A DNA stretch of 64,000 nt from assembly GCF_001956855.1 (NCBI RefSeq), contig NZ_MTHD01000006.1:62001-126000 (forward strand). Reading direction: 5' to 3'. Of the stretch, positions 1-8,971 are shown piece by piece. The position numbers and the translations under genes are program-made. The stretch's first letter is position 1; each line of letters opens with the position of its first letter. Origin of the DNA: Azonexus hydrophilus. GTDB taxonomy: Bacteria > Pseudomonadota > Gammaproteobacteria > Burkholderiales > Rhodocyclaceae. The notes beneath the pieces are model-generated. The model ran no database searches and had not been told where the DNA came from. It saw only the letters and a list, made by a program, of their open reading frames with translations.

Positions 1-1
1 G

Positions 2-1099
2 AACCTGCGGCTGGCGATGGAAGTCGCCCAGGAAAAATCGACGCTGCTCGAAGAACGCGACCTGCTCCGCCGCACCGTCCGCCACCAGCACGGCTTCGAC
101 AGCATGGTCGGGCATTCGGCAGTCATGCGCCGGGTCTTCGATCAGGCGCGGATGGTTGCCAAATGGAACACCACCGTGCTGATCCGCGGCGAAACCGGCA
201 CCGGCAAGGAACTGATTGCCAACGCCATCCATTACAACTCGCCGCGCGCGCGCAACATGCTGGTCAAACTCAACTGCGCCGCCTTGCCGGAAAACCTGCT
301 CGAATCCGAACTCTTCGGCCACGAACGCGGCGCCTTCACCGGCGCGGTCGAAGCGCGCAAGGGACGTTTCGAACAGGCGCATGGCGGCACGCTGTTCCTC
401 GACGAAATCGGCGAAGTCTCGCCGGCCTTCCAGGCCAAACTGCTGCGCATCCTGCAGGAAGGCGAATTCGAGCGCGTCGGCGGCAGCAAGACGATCAAGG
501 TCGACGTCCGGATCATCGCCGCCACGCACCGCGATCTGGAAACCGCCGTCGAGATGGGCGACTTCCGCGAGGATCTGTTCTACCGGCTGAACGTCATGCC
601 GCTGTTCCTGCCGCCGTTGCGCGAGCGGATCGAGGACATCCCGGAAATCGCCCGCCACCTGCTGACCAAGATCGGCGCCGACCAGAAACGCAAGCTGACG
701 CTGAGCGACATGGCGCAACGCCGGCTGGCATCCCACGACTGGCCCGGCAACGTGCGCGAACTGGAAAACTGCCTGGAACGCGCCGCCGTACTCTCCGACG
801 ACGGCCGCATCGATGTCGAGCTGATCCGCTTCCCGAGTGCCCGCGAACGCGGCTCAGCCCGGCCGCTGCGCACCGGCCCGGTCCAGGGCGATTCGCCGCG
901 TGCTGCGGTCAACGGCACGCCGGCGGCAATTTCCGAAGTCGATATCAACGACCCGGAACTGTCCGAACGCGAACGCGTCATCGCCGCACTGGAACAGGCC
1001 GGCTGGGTCCAGGCCAAGGCTGCCCGCATCCTCGGCATGACACCGCGCCAGATCGCCTATCGCATCCAGACACTGAACATCGAGGTCAAGCAGTTCTGA
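2..1099 (+). CDS. nifA: Nif-specific sigma54 activator NifA, 5'-truncated
   Basis: This is the C-terminal part of the transcriptional activator of nif genes; the reading frame is open through the left edge, so the N-terminal GAF sensor domain lies outside. The AAA+ domain shows Walker A (GETGTGKE), the sigma54-contacting GAFTGA loop and Walker B (LFLDEIGE). A Fis-type helix-turn-helix ends the protein ([16 protein letters not shown]). The conserved stretch around [22 protein letters not shown] is typical of NifA rather than NtrC-like relatives. NifA binds TGT-N10-ACA sites, several of which occur in this window. The identity follows from family motifs and from the nif surroundings. Confidence 0.93.
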   Translation, partial: NLRLAMEVAQEKSTLLEERDLLRRTVRHQHGFDSMVGHSAVMRRVFDQARMVAKWNTTVLIRGETGTGKELIANAIHYNSPRARNMLVKLNCAALPENLLESELFGHERGAFTGAVEARKGRFEQAHGGTLFLDEIGEVSPAFQAKLLRILQEGEFERVGGSKTIKVDVRIIAATHRDLETAVEMGDFREDLFYRLNVMPLFLPPLRERIEDIPEIARHLLTKIGADQKRKLTLSDMAQRRLASHDWPGNVRELENCLERAAVLSDDGRIDVELIRFPSARERGSARPLRTGPVQGDSPRAAVNGTPAAISEVDINDPELSERERVIAALEQAGWVQAKAARILGMTPRQIAYRIQTLNIEVKQF

Positions 1100-1133
1100 A
1101 CGAAACCCCACTGCCGTAACATCCGGCAGGCAA

Positions 1134-1163
1134 AATGGCGGACTTCAGCGACAGTCCGCCATT
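1134..1163 (+). terminator. Inverted repeat downstream of nifA
   Basis: A perfect 11-bp inverted repeat (AATGGCGGACT, 8-nt loop, AGTCCGCCATT) lies 35 bp after the nifA stop. A smaller repeat (TGCCG/CGGCA) precedes it. There is no long T-run on the plus strand, so termination is inferred from the stem and its position between nifA and the chemoreceptor gene. Confidence 0.5.
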
Positions 1164-1182
1164 ACAAACACAGGAACACAGC

Positions 1183-2652
1183 ATGCAGCGTTCGCCCTTC
1201 ATCACCAGCGCGATCATCGAGGTCGTCTTTCTCAACATCCTCCTTTTCATCGCCGGCCTGATCGGCATGGCCACCCACGGCTGGCAGCCGCTGGACTGGC
1301 TCTGGTTTCTCTGCCTGACCGCCGTCGGCCTCGGCAGTGGCTTGTTTTACCTGCACAAGCTGCGGGTCGCCCTGACGCCGCTCAACCACATCTCCCGCGT
1401 CGCCGGCGAAATCGCCCAGGGTGTCATCGGCCAGCGCATTCCCGACACGCAGCGCAAGGACGAACTGGGCACGGTGTGCCGCCACGTCAACGCCATGCTG
1501 GAGCAGATGGAAACCTGCTTCACCAAGCAACGCGAGGCCTTGCAGGCGGCCAGCGAAAACCGTTTCGCTGACCAGATCGACAGCGCCGGCCTGCACGGCG
1601 TCTTCCGCCAGGCCGTGGACCAGGGCAACCAGTCGCTGGCCATCCTGATGCGCAACTACCACAAGGAAATGCGCAACAACCTGTTGTCCCGGCTCGGCCA
1701 GCTGAATGCCGAAAACCTGCTGAAGAACATGCGTACCAGCCAGCGCGACATGCTCGGCATCGTTGCCGCCACCGACGAACTGGCCAAACTGTCCACCGAC
1801 AACGCCAGCGCCGCCCAGGAAAGCAGCACGGCCATCGCCGAAGTCGTCGGCGCGATGAACCAGCTGGTCGACAAGATCGAGGCAACCGGCCACGCCATTA
1901 CCGAATTCAACGCCCACCGCGAGGAAATCGCCCGCTCGGTCAGCCTGATCGCCACCATCGCCGACCAGACCAACCTGCTCGCCCTCAATGCCGCCATCGA
2001 AGCCGCCCGGGCCGGCGAACACGGCCGCGGCTTTGCTGTCGTCGCCGACGAAGTGCGCAAGCTGGCGGAAGACTCCAAGAATGCCTCGGCGGCCATTTCC
2101 GGCATCATGAACACACTCCAGGTCGATGCCGAAAAAATGCTCGCCAACGCCGGCGAAATGCGCAACATCGCATCGGTCTCGTGCTCGACCATCGGCGATT
2201 TCGACCAGCGCTTTGCCGGCGTCGCCGACTCCTCGGTCACGGCCCTGGCCCAGATCCGCTACGTGCACGACGTCAGCTTCGCCTCACTGGCCAAGGTCGA
2301 TCACTTCATCTACAAGCAGAACGGCTACATGGCCGTCAGTCGTGGCGGCGACTCGGAAAACGCGCAGGCCGTCGCGGTCAACGAACTCAACTGCCGCCTG
2401 GGCAAATGGCTGACGCAGGAAGATACCGTCGCCGTCTTTGGCAAGGTCAGCAGCTTCCGCCGCATCGCCGAACCGCACCAGCAGGTCCACGGGAACATGC
2501 ATCAGGCGATGGACTACATGAGCCAGGGCTGGGAAACGGATTTCGCCGTTCAGGAAAAACTCCACGGCGCTTTCGAGCGGGTGGAAAAAGGCAGCGACGG
2601 CGTCATCGAAGCACTCGACAACATGGTCACCGAAAAACACGGCGTACACTGA
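1183..2652 (+). CDS. Methyl-accepting chemotaxis protein with C-terminal CZB domain
   Basis: An inner-membrane chemoreceptor of 489 aa. Two hydrophobic segments near the N terminus (about residues 9-28 and 38-57) leave almost no periplasmic loop. A HAMP region follows, then a signalling domain with the tip sequence around [20 protein letters not shown]. The C terminus is a CZB zinc-binding domain: a conserved His (KVDHF), the NCRLGKW Cys motif and the HQQVH pair. CZB receptors are reported to sense zinc or oxidants such as hypochlorite. The start is set at the ATG preceded by AGGAAC; an earlier in-frame ATG at 1135 sits inside the terminator-like repeat. The gene follows nifA, so a link between nitrogen fixation and taxis is possible but unproven. 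Confidence 0.9.
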   Translation: MQRSPFITSAIIEVVFLNILLFIAGLIGMATHGWQPLDWLWFLCLTAVGLGSGLFYLHKLRVALTPLNHISRVAGEIAQGVIGQRIPDTQRKDELGTVCRHVNAMLEQMETCFTKQREALQAASENRFADQIDSAGLHGVFRQAVDQGNQSLAILMRNYHKEMRNNLLSRLGQLNAENLLKNMRTSQRDMLGIVAATDELAKLSTDNASAAQESSTAIAEVVGAMNQLVDKIEATGHAITEFNAHREEIARSVSLIATIADQTNLLALNAAIEAARAGEHGRGFAVVADEVRKLAEDSKNASAAISGIMNTLQVDAEKMLANAGEMRNIASVSCSTIGDFDQRFAGVADSSVTALAQIRYVHDVSFASLAKVDHFIYKQNGYMAVSRGGDSENAQAVAVNELNCRLGKWLTQEDTVAVFGKVSSFRRIAEPHQQVHGNMHQAMDYMSQGWETDFAVQEKLHGAFERVEKGSDGVIEALDNMVTEKHGVH

Positions 2653-2657
2653 GCCGC

Positions 2658-2733
2658 TGTCGCAAAGCCGACAATCCAAACAGAACGCAAGTTACTGAAT
2701 TCATTGGAAAGACAAGCTGGCATCACCCTTGCA
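2658..2733 (+). promoter_or_regulatory. NifA UAS plus sigma54 promoter of ferredoxin-nifF operon
   Basis: TGTCGCAAAGCCGACA (2658-2673) is an exact TGT-N10-ACA NifA site. A -24/-12 element TGGCAT-N5-TTGCA (2718-2733) follows 45 bp later. The spacing of the invariant GG and GC pairs is correct. The operon begins 30 bp downstream. Confidence 0.88.
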
Positions 2734-2762
2734 ATGACTTGCTCATCTACAAGGAGATGCGC

Positions 2763-3092
2763 ATGCCAAAACCGAAAAAACACGTTCTCGTCTGCGTCCA
2801 GGGCCGCCCCGCCGGCCACCCGCGCGGCTCCTGCCAGGAAAAGGGCTGCGGCCAGACCTGGCAGGCCTTCTCGGACGAATTTACTGCCCGCAACCTGTGG
2901 GCTTCCGGCTTCCATCTGACCAACACCGGCTGCCTCGGCCCCTGCCATCTCGGCACCAGCGTCATCGTCTACCCGGAAGGCACGATGTACGTCGGCGTCA
3001 AGCCGGAAGATGTCGGCACCATCATCGACGAACACCTGATGTTCGACCAACCCGTCGCGCGCCTGCTGGCGCCGGCCGACGTCTGGGCCTGA
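2763..3092 (+). CDS. Thioredoxin-fold [2Fe-2S] ferredoxin
   Basis: A 109-aa soluble electron carrier with the (2Fe-2S) thioredoxin-like ferredoxin fold: VCVQGRPAGHPRGSC near the N terminus supplies two cysteines, and TGCLGPCHLG supplies two more. Proteins of this type (Shethna protein I class) occur in nif clusters of diazotrophs. It is the first gene after the NifA/sigma54 promoter and lies 4 bp before the NifZ-like gene, so it is probably made only under nitrogen-fixing conditions. The ATG at 2763 follows AAGGAGATGCGC. Which redox partner it serves cannot be seen here. Confidence 0.88.
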   Translation: MPKPKKHVLVCVQGRPAGHPRGSCQEKGCGQTWQAFSDEFTARNLWASGFHLTNTGCLGPCHLGTSVIVYPEGTMYVGVKPEDVGTIIDEHLMFDQPVARLLAPADVWA

Positions 3093-3096
3093 GATC

Positions 3097-3366
3097 ATGG
3101 AAACCGTTCAATACGAAATCGGCGACATGGTCTATGCCGCCGAAGACATCTACAACGATGGCGGCATGCCCGGCGTCGATGATGAAGACGCGCTGATCGT
3201 CCCGGCCGGGGCCCGTGGCGTGGTCGTGCATTTCGGCCACACCGAGCTGAACCCGGAACAGGAAATCTACCTCGTGCGCTTCGAAAGCGGCCCCGACGAC
3301 GTGCTCGGAGACCCGATCGGCGTGCTGCCCGAGGAGCTGACGCAGAATATTGCGGTCGACGCCTGA
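3097..3366 (+). CDS. NifZ-family protein (short paralogue)
   Basis: An 89-aa protein of the NifZ family. It shares the pattern GDMVYAAEDIYNDGGMPG...PAGARGVVVHFGH...IYLVRFE with NifZ, whose known role is in P-cluster maturation of the MoFe protein. A second, longer and more typical NifZ (152 aa) is encoded near nifW at 50.6 kb. This short copy sits between the ferredoxin and nifF in a NifA-controlled operon, with 3-4 bp gaps on both sides. Whether it has a separate role from the longer copy is not known. Confidence 0.8.
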   Translation: METVQYEIGDMVYAAEDIYNDGGMPGVDDEDALIVPAGARGVVVHFGHTELNPEQEIYLVRFESGPDDVLGDPIGVLPEELTQNIAVDA

Positions 3367-3369
3367 AAA

Positions 3370-3903
3370 ATGGGAAAAATCGGCATTTTCTTCGGCACCG
3401 ATACCGGCCGCACGCGGCTGGTGGCCAAGCAGATCGCCAAGAAACTCGGCGACGCTGCAGCCACCCCGGTCAATATCGGGCGCACGACGCTGGCCGATTT
3501 CCTCGCCCATGACTGCCTGATCGTCGGCAGCCCGACGCTCGGCGACGGCGAACTGCCCGGCGAATCGACCGGGCTGACCCAGCCGAGCTGGGAAGAATTC
3601 CTGCCGCAACTGGCCGGCACCGACCTGAGCGGCAAGACCATCGCCATCTTCGGCCTCGGCGACCAGAAGAAATACCCGGACGAATTCGTCGACGCCATCG
3701 GCATCCTGCACGATGCCTTCGTCGCCGGCGGCGCCCGCGTCGTCGGTCGCTGGCCGACAGCCGGCTACGAATTCAACGTCTCGCAGGCGGTCGACGGCGA
3801 CGACTTCCTCGGCCTGGCCATCGACCAGCACCACCAGGCCATGCTCAGCGAAAGCCGCATCGATGCCTGGCTGGAACAGATCAAACCGGAGCTGCTGCCA
3901 TGA
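3370..3903 (+). CDS. nifF: Flavodoxin NifF
   Basis: A 177-aa long-chain flavodoxin that carries electrons to nitrogenase reductase. The FMN phosphate loop is FFGTDTGRTRLVA near the N terminus. SPTLGDGELPG and FGLGDQKKYPDEFVDA give the two flavin-stacking loops. The length and the insertion typical of the nif flavodoxin subgroup fit NifF rather than a housekeeping FldA, and the gene lies in a NifA/sigma54 operon. It starts 3 bp after the NifZ-like gene and overlaps the next gene by ATGA, which indicates translational coupling. Confidence 0.93.
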   Translation: MGKIGIFFGTDTGRTRLVAKQIAKKLGDAAATPVNIGRTTLADFLAHDCLIVGSPTLGDGELPGESTGLTQPSWEEFLPQLAGTDLSGKTIAIFGLGDQKKYPDEFVDAIGILHDAFVAGGARVVGRWPTAGYEFNVSQAVDGDDFLGLAIDQHHQAMLSESRIDAWLEQIKPELLP

Positions 3904-4205
3904 ATACCAATCCCTGGTCGCTACCCAAGGACCGCTCGCTGCGCCGGCTGCTCGTCTCGCTCGACGAGAAGGTCGGCGAAGCCTGCGATGTCAGCCCCGA
4001 CGACGGCGCCGATCCGTGCATCGTCACGCTGCACCACAGCGAACTCGCCAGCCTGCGCGCCCACGTTTACCTGCACGGCCAGCGCCCCGGCACCTACGGC
4101 GTCTTCTACGAATACCCGCACCCGGTGCCCGGCATCATCGAAGCCGAAGAGAACCTGCCGCTACCGAAAGCCCTGGCCAGCCTGGCCATGCACTTCGACG
4201 CCTGA
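3900..4205 (+). CDS. Small conserved protein of the nifF operon, function unknown
   Basis: A 101-aa soluble protein that I do not recognise. There is no signal peptide or membrane segment and only two cysteines, about 40 residues apart or more, without a metal motif. The sequence contains a short acidic stretch (DVSPDDGADP) and a conserved-looking core around YGVFYEYPHPVPG. It overlaps nifF by four bases (ATGA) and is the last gene of the operon, so a role in nitrogen fixation is inferred from position only. Confidence 0.75.
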   Translation: MNTNPWSLPKDRSLRRLLVSLDEKVGEACDVSPDDGADPCIVTLHHSELASLRAHVYLHGQRPGTYGVFYEYPHPVPGIIEAEENLPLPKALASLAMHFDA

Positions 4206-4227
4206 CTAACTGCGGCGACGCTACTGC

Positions 4228-6903
4228 CTATCCCGCAAACCCCTGGATGAAATTCCCGGCGACAGCAGCGGCCAGCGGTTTGCTGAACAGATAGCCCTGG
4301 ATCCACTGGCACCCGATGCGTGACACGAATTCAAGTTGCGCCTCGGTTTCCACGCCTTCAGCAACGACCTGCTTGCCCAGCTTCTGGGCGAGCAGCATGG
4401 TCATTTCGCAGATGGCTGCGTCGTTTTCATCGGTCTCGATGTCCTTCACGAAGGAACGGTCGATCTTGATGATGTCGATGGGAAACAGCTTGAGATAGGC
4501 CAGCGACGAGTAACCGGTGCCGAAATCGTCGAGCGCCAGTTTGACCCCGATATCGGCCAGTGCCTGCATCATGATGATGTTTTCTTCCGGATCGCTCATG
4601 GCCATCGATTCGGTGATTTCCAGGTGCAACTGTCCGGCGGGCAAATCAAACTTTGCCAGTACCTGCCTGACCAGCGCCGGCAGGCTTTGGTCGTGGAATT
4701 GTGCCGGGCTCAGATTCACCGACATGTGCAGATCGGCGTATCCGGCCTGGTGCCAGTATTTCAGTTGCCGGCAGGCCTCTTCAAGCACCCATTTACCCAG
4801 CGGGACGATCAGCCGGGTTTCCTCGGCCAGGGCGATGAAATCTCCGGGAAACACCAGGCCACGGGTCGGATGCTGCCAGCGCACCAGGGCTTCGAGACCG
4901 ACCACACGCCGTGCACCAGGTTCGATCTGTGGCTGGTAATGCAGCACGAACTGCTCTTTTTCCAGCGCGATCTTCAGTTCATGCTCGATCGTCACACGCT
5001 CTGCCACTTCGTCGCGCATGGCTTCGATGAAGAACTGGAAATCGCTGCGCCCATTCGCCTTGGCGTGGTACATGGCGATGTCGGCGCACTTGATCAACTC
5101 GCTGATCTCGGTCGCATCGTCCGGGTAAAGACAGATCCCGATACTGGGCGAAGTGCGCAATTCAGCGCCGGCGATGGCATACGGCGCCGCCAGCTGGGTA
5201 ACAACCTTGCTCGCGATCTCGGCCACCCCGTCGCCCGCCTTCTCGACGCCGGAGAGCACCACGACAAACTCGTCGCCGCCCAGACGGGCGACGATATCGC
5301 TTTCCCGGACGGACTGCTGCAAACGCCTGGCCACCTGGATCAGCAACTGGTCACCGATATTGTGGCCGAGCGTGTCGTTGATCGTCTTGAAGTGATCAAG
5401 GTCGATCAGCATGATGGCCAGCGATTTCTCGAAACGCCGGGCGAAGGCCATGCCTTGATCGAGGCGTTCGTAAAGGCTGAAACGGTTCGGTAGTCCGGTC
5501 AACACATCGTGATGGGCCAGAAAGCGGATTTTGTCCTCAGCCGCCTTGCGATCCGTGATGTCCTCGAAGGTACCGATGTAATTGACGACCTTTCCGGCAC
5601 TGTCGCGCACCACGGAAATCGACAGCCGTTTGGGATAGGGCTCGCCGTTCTTGCGCCGGTCCCAAAGCTCGCCCTGCCAGTAATCATTGGTGAGCAGCGC
5701 GGCCCACATCTCCTGATACGTTTCAGGCGGCGTATTGCCAGCCGACAGCATCCGGGGGTCCTGACCGATGGCTTCTTCCTTGCTGTAGCCGGTCAGCTTC
5801 GTGAACTCCCGGTTGACGGCCAGAATCCGGTTATCGGCATCGGTAATCAGGATGGCTTCGCCGCTGCTGGAAAAAACCCGCGACATCAGGTGCAGATTGT
5901 TTTCGACCCGCTTGCGCTCGGTCATGTCGCGACCGATGCCGAGTACGCCAACCGCCCGCCCGCTCACCCCGGACATCGGCGTCTTGATGGTTTCGAGAAA
6001 AATGGGCTGCCCGCTCTCGGCATGGATCAGCCACTCCTCGTTGACCCGGGGTGTGCCCGCCGCAATAGCTTCCTTGTCCTTCTGCCGGAAAAAATCCGCC
6101 AGTTCGGCCGAGGTGAAGTCGTAATCGGTGCGCCCGATGATCTCGCATGTCGGCGCGCCAAACATGCGGCCGAACGCCTGGTTGCAAGCCAGGAAAACTC
6201 CCTCGGTATCTTTCAGCCAGACCGGGTCCGGCAGCGCATTGATCAGGGTTTCCATCTGCCCACGGCTCTCGCTGAGCTGCAGGTTGGTCAATGAAAGATG
6301 GGAAAGGTAAGAGGCGAGGCCAACGATCAGCCCCATGATCCGGCGCACCTGTTCACGGCTGAAACGGGGCATCTCGTGAATTGCCGCCAGATAGTCGGCT
6401 TGGTCATAGCCGTAACGTTCGGCCTGGGCGACGAAAAAACTGTCGTCGATCAGGTCATCGTCGTAAAAGAACTGGCCGCAATAAAGATTGCCCAGATGGG
6501 CATCGCCGACAAAAACCGGCGTCACCACATCCCACAGGCCGTTCTTGCACTTGTAATCGATGAACTCGCCTTCCTTCAGGTGGCTGGACAGGAACAGGTC
6601 GCTCTCGGTGCAGTTGATGCAGGCCCCCGGGGTCGCCCGGTGAAAATCGGTGCAGGCGCGTTGCCAGCCGGCGCTTTGCAGGATATTGCCCTGCGGATCG
6701 AGCAGCGCAGTCGGCATGCCGAGCAGGAGCGTCAGATCGTCCAGCAAGGTGCTCAGGGATTTGATATCGACCAGCGATGCCAGCGGTGCTTCCGATATCT
6801 GGTTGGGCGTCCTGTTCCGGGCCTGATCCCAAGTGATGTCGCTATTCAGGCGCCCCGGATACCACTTCACTTCGCGAACATCGTTCGGCTTGATAGAACC
6901 CAT
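4228..6903 (-). CDS. PocR-PAS-PAS-GGDEF-EAL cyclic-di-GMP protein
   Basis: An 891-aa cytoplasmic sensor with no membrane segment. An N-terminal PocR domain (about residues 45-205) contains the Cys pattern ACTDFH...CINC and a CKNG motif. Two PAS domains follow (about 215-455). The GGDEF domain has an intact LGGDEF active site. The EAL domain has the catalytic LEALVRWQ, DDFGTGYSSL and a conserved C-terminal lobe, so both cyclase and phosphodiesterase activity look possible. PocR domains bind small hydrocarbons or sense redox state in other proteins. It converges with the nifF operon and appears to be a single-gene unit. Confidence 0.92.
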   Translation of the reverse strand: MGSIKPNDVREVKWYPGRLNSDITWDQARNRTPNQISEAPLASLVDIKSLSTLLDDLTLLLGMPTALLDPQGNILQSAGWQRACTDFHRATPGACINCTESDLFLSSHLKEGEFIDYKCKNGLWDVVTPVFVGDAHLGNLYCGQFFYDDDLIDDSFFVAQAERYGYDQADYLAAIHEMPRFSREQVRRIMGLIVGLASYLSHLSLTNLQLSESRGQMETLINALPDPVWLKDTEGVFLACNQAFGRMFGAPTCEIIGRTDYDFTSAELADFFRQKDKEAIAAGTPRVNEEWLIHAESGQPIFLETIKTPMSGVSGRAVGVLGIGRDMTERKRVENNLHLMSRVFSSSGEAILITDADNRILAVNREFTKLTGYSKEEAIGQDPRMLSAGNTPPETYQEMWAALLTNDYWQGELWDRRKNGEPYPKRLSISVVRDSAGKVVNYIGTFEDITDRKAAEDKIRFLAHHDVLTGLPNRFSLYERLDQGMAFARRFEKSLAIMLIDLDHFKTINDTLGHNIGDQLLIQVARRLQQSVRESDIVARLGGDEFVVVLSGVEKAGDGVAEIASKVVTQLAAPYAIAGAELRTSPSIGICLYPDDATEISELIKCADIAMYHAKANGRSDFQFFIEAMRDEVAERVTIEHELKIALEKEQFVLHYQPQIEPGARRVVGLEALVRWQHPTRGLVFPGDFIALAEETRLIVPLGKWVLEEACRQLKYWHQAGYADLHMSVNLSPAQFHDQSLPALVRQVLAKFDLPAGQLHLEITESMAMSDPEENIIMMQALADIGVKLALDDFGTGYSSLAYLKLFPIDIIKIDRSFVKDIETDENDAAICEMTMLLAQKLGKQVVAEGVETEAQLEFVSRIGCQWIQGYLFSKPLAAAVAGNFIQGFAG

Positions 6904-7006
6904 TTAAAAATATCCCCGTATCTGAATCCAGCCTCGCACCATGCGCACCGACCTTTTGCCCTGATTATAAAAGGGATATTCATCCGCCGTGCCCGCTCAC
7001 CGCAAA

Positions 7007-8347
7007 TCAAGCCAGCGCCTGCTCCAGCAACACCGCCACATGCACCGCCTCGCGCCCGCTGCCATCCCTGATCTGGTGCCGGCAGGAAAACCCGTCGGCG
7101 ACGATCACGGTATCGGCGCTGGCGGCGCGCACGGCCGGGAGCAGCGCGAGTTCACCCATCCGTACCGAAACGTCGTGGTGTTCGGCTTCCAGGCCGAAGC
7201 TGCCGGACATGCCGCAGCAACTGGCGTCGACGATCTCGAATTCGAAATCCGGAATCCAGCCGAGCACCTTCTTCACCGACTTCATAGCGCCGAAGGCCTT
7301 CTGGTGGCAGTGGCCGTGCACCAAAGCGTGGCCGCCAGGGATCGGTTTGAGGGCCAGCTTCAGCCCCTTGTTGCCTTCGCGCATCAGGAATTCCTCGAAC
7401 AGGAAGGCCTGTTTGGACAACTGGCCGACCTCGGGGCCGAGGCCCAGGCTGTAGAACTCGTCGCGCAGCGCCAGCAGGCAGGAGGGCTCAAGGCCGATGA
7501 TCGGCGTGCCGGCAGCGAGCGCCGGGGCGAGCGCAGCCATGACCCGCTGCGCTTCCACCTTCGCCTCCTCGACCAGGCCTTGCGACAGGTAACTGCGGCC
7601 GCAGCACAGCGGGCGCTCGGGTTCGCCGTCGGTTTTTGCCGGTTCCAGCACGTCGACCGCAAAACCCGCGGCGCGCAGCACCTTGATCGCGGCGGCAGCG
7701 ATTTCCGGCGTGTAGTAGTGGGTGAAGGTATCGACAAAAAGCAGCACTTTGCCGCGTTGACCGCAAAATTCCGCACTTTCGGCATGGAAACCGCCGGCAA
7801 CGATCTCCGGAATCGGCCGCCGGGCCGAAATGCCGAGCCAGTACTCGGCCAGCTTCGCCACCAGCGGTGACGCGTTGCGCAGCCGCACCAGCGCCTGCAA
7901 GGTCGGCCGCCATTCGTGCAGCCAGCGCGGCAGCGCGCCGAACAGCCGGGCCCGGTGCGAAACGCCGAGGCGCTCGTTCTTCTGCGCCAGATATTCGGTC
8001 TTGATCAGCGTCATGTCGACGGCGCTCGGACATTCCTTCTTGCAGCCCTTGCACGAGACGCACAGGTCCATCGCGGCGGCGAGGTCGGGATGGGCGAACG
8101 GATCGTCGCCAAGTTCACCATTGAGCGCCGCCTTGAACGCCTTGACGCGGGCGCCGGTGGAATGCGCCGCGTCGTGCGTGATGCGGTAGCTCGGGCACAT
8201 CACCCCCTTGCCTTCGCGCTGGCACTGGTGGTTGTTCATGCACACGGCCACCGCCTTGGCGTAGTTGCCGCCGGTGGCCGGAATACCGGCATAAGCGTCG
8301 CCAACACCGTAGGTGTCGTAGGCCGACCAATCGAGATGGGTTTTCAT
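7007..8347 (-). CDS. Fe-S oxidoreductase subunit with two CCG domains
   Basis: A 446-aa protein matching the C-terminal half of FAD-linked D-lactate/2-hydroxyacid dehydrogenases. Two [4Fe-4S] ferredoxin-type motifs come first (CMNNHQCQREGKGVMCPS and CVSCKGCKKECPS). Two cysteine-rich CCG domains follow (RPLCCGRSYLSQG and ASCCGMSGSFG), as in glycolate oxidase GlcF and heterodisulfide reductase HdrB. The FAD-binding half normally fused or encoded next to it is absent from both sides, so this may be a stand-alone subunit whose partner lies elsewhere. The substrate cannot be assigned. Confidence 0.82.
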   Translation of the reverse strand: MKTHLDWSAYDTYGVGDAYAGIPATGGNYAKAVAVCMNNHQCQREGKGVMCPSYRITHDAAHSTGARVKAFKAALNGELGDDPFAHPDLAAAMDLCVSCKGCKKECPSAVDMTLIKTEYLAQKNERLGVSHRARLFGALPRWLHEWRPTLQALVRLRNASPLVAKLAEYWLGISARRPIPEIVAGGFHAESAEFCGQRGKVLLFVDTFTHYYTPEIAAAAIKVLRAAGFAVDVLEPAKTDGEPERPLCCGRSYLSQGLVEEAKVEAQRVMAALAPALAAGTPIIGLEPSCLLALRDEFYSLGLGPEVGQLSKQAFLFEEFLMREGNKGLKLALKPIPGGHALVHGHCHQKAFGAMKSVKKVLGWIPDFEFEIVDASCCGMSGSFGLEAEHHDVSVRMGELALLPAVRAASADTVIVADGFSCRHQIRDGSGREAVHVAVLLEQALA

Positions 8348-8444
8348 GAGTGACAGCCAAGCAAAACCGGCGCCACAAATTATTCTTTTAAAATCAATTC
8401 ACTAGCAAACACCCGCCATGTCGGGATCACGACAATGCCGGCAT

Positions 8445-8828
8445 CTAGCGGCTGAGTGGGTCGCGTTTTCCGCTGTGCTGATGGAAAACCAGCGTGAAAG
8501 CACGGCCGCTCAGGCTGCGGAAATGCAGGGCCTGCATGGCGCCGCTGAAACCACGATAGCCATGTGGCTGACCATCGGCGGTGACGAAGTCGACCTCGCC
8601 GACACCATGGTCCCGGTCGACGATCAATGCCGGCCATTCCGGCTTGCCGAAGGTACCGACCTGAACGAAGCCCACCGCCTTCTGCGCCGCCACAACGTCA
8701 CGCTGACTGCCGTGAAAAAAACCGCCGCCCGCACTGAACAGCACGAACACCGCCATCAGCACAGCGAGCGCGATCCAGACGACCAGCAAGCGGCGCCGGT
8801 GGGTGCTACCGAACAGTGTGATCAGCAT
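8445..8828 (-). CDS. Hypothetical membrane-anchored protein
   Basis: A 127-aa protein with one hydrophobic segment (about residues 14-34: VVWIALAVLMAVFVLFSAGG) after a basic N terminus, so probably a type II membrane protein with a small periplasmic domain. I recognise no family. It stands alone on the minus strand, divergent from the glutathione peroxidase gene. Codon use resembles that of its neighbours. Confidence 0.6.
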   Translation of the reverse strand: MLITLFGSTHRRRLLVVWIALAVLMAVFVLFSAGGGFFHGSQRDVVAAQKAVGFVQVGTFGKPEWPALIVDRDHGVGEVDFVTADGQPHGYRGFSGAMQALHFRSLSGRAFTLVFHQHSGKRDPLSR

Positions 8829-8858
8829 CCTGCCTCCGAAAGCGTGACAATTTCAGGC

Positions 8859-8908
8859 ATTATCAATCGCAGCCCGCCCGCGCCCCAAGCGGAACGGGCA
8901 TTGATAAT
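8859..8908. repeat. Interrupted inverted repeat between divergent genes
   Basis: ATTATCAAT (8859-8867) and ATTGATAAT (8900-8908) form a perfect 9-bp inverted repeat with a 32-bp GC-rich spacer. It lies between the divergent small membrane protein gene and the peroxidase gene, so it could be an operator pair. No regulator is suggested by the sequence. Confidence 0.35.
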
Positions 8909-8971
8909 CGTGCTGGCGAAAACTATCGTTCAGCAACACCCCGTTTATCCAGCACACCAAGGAGATTTGCG

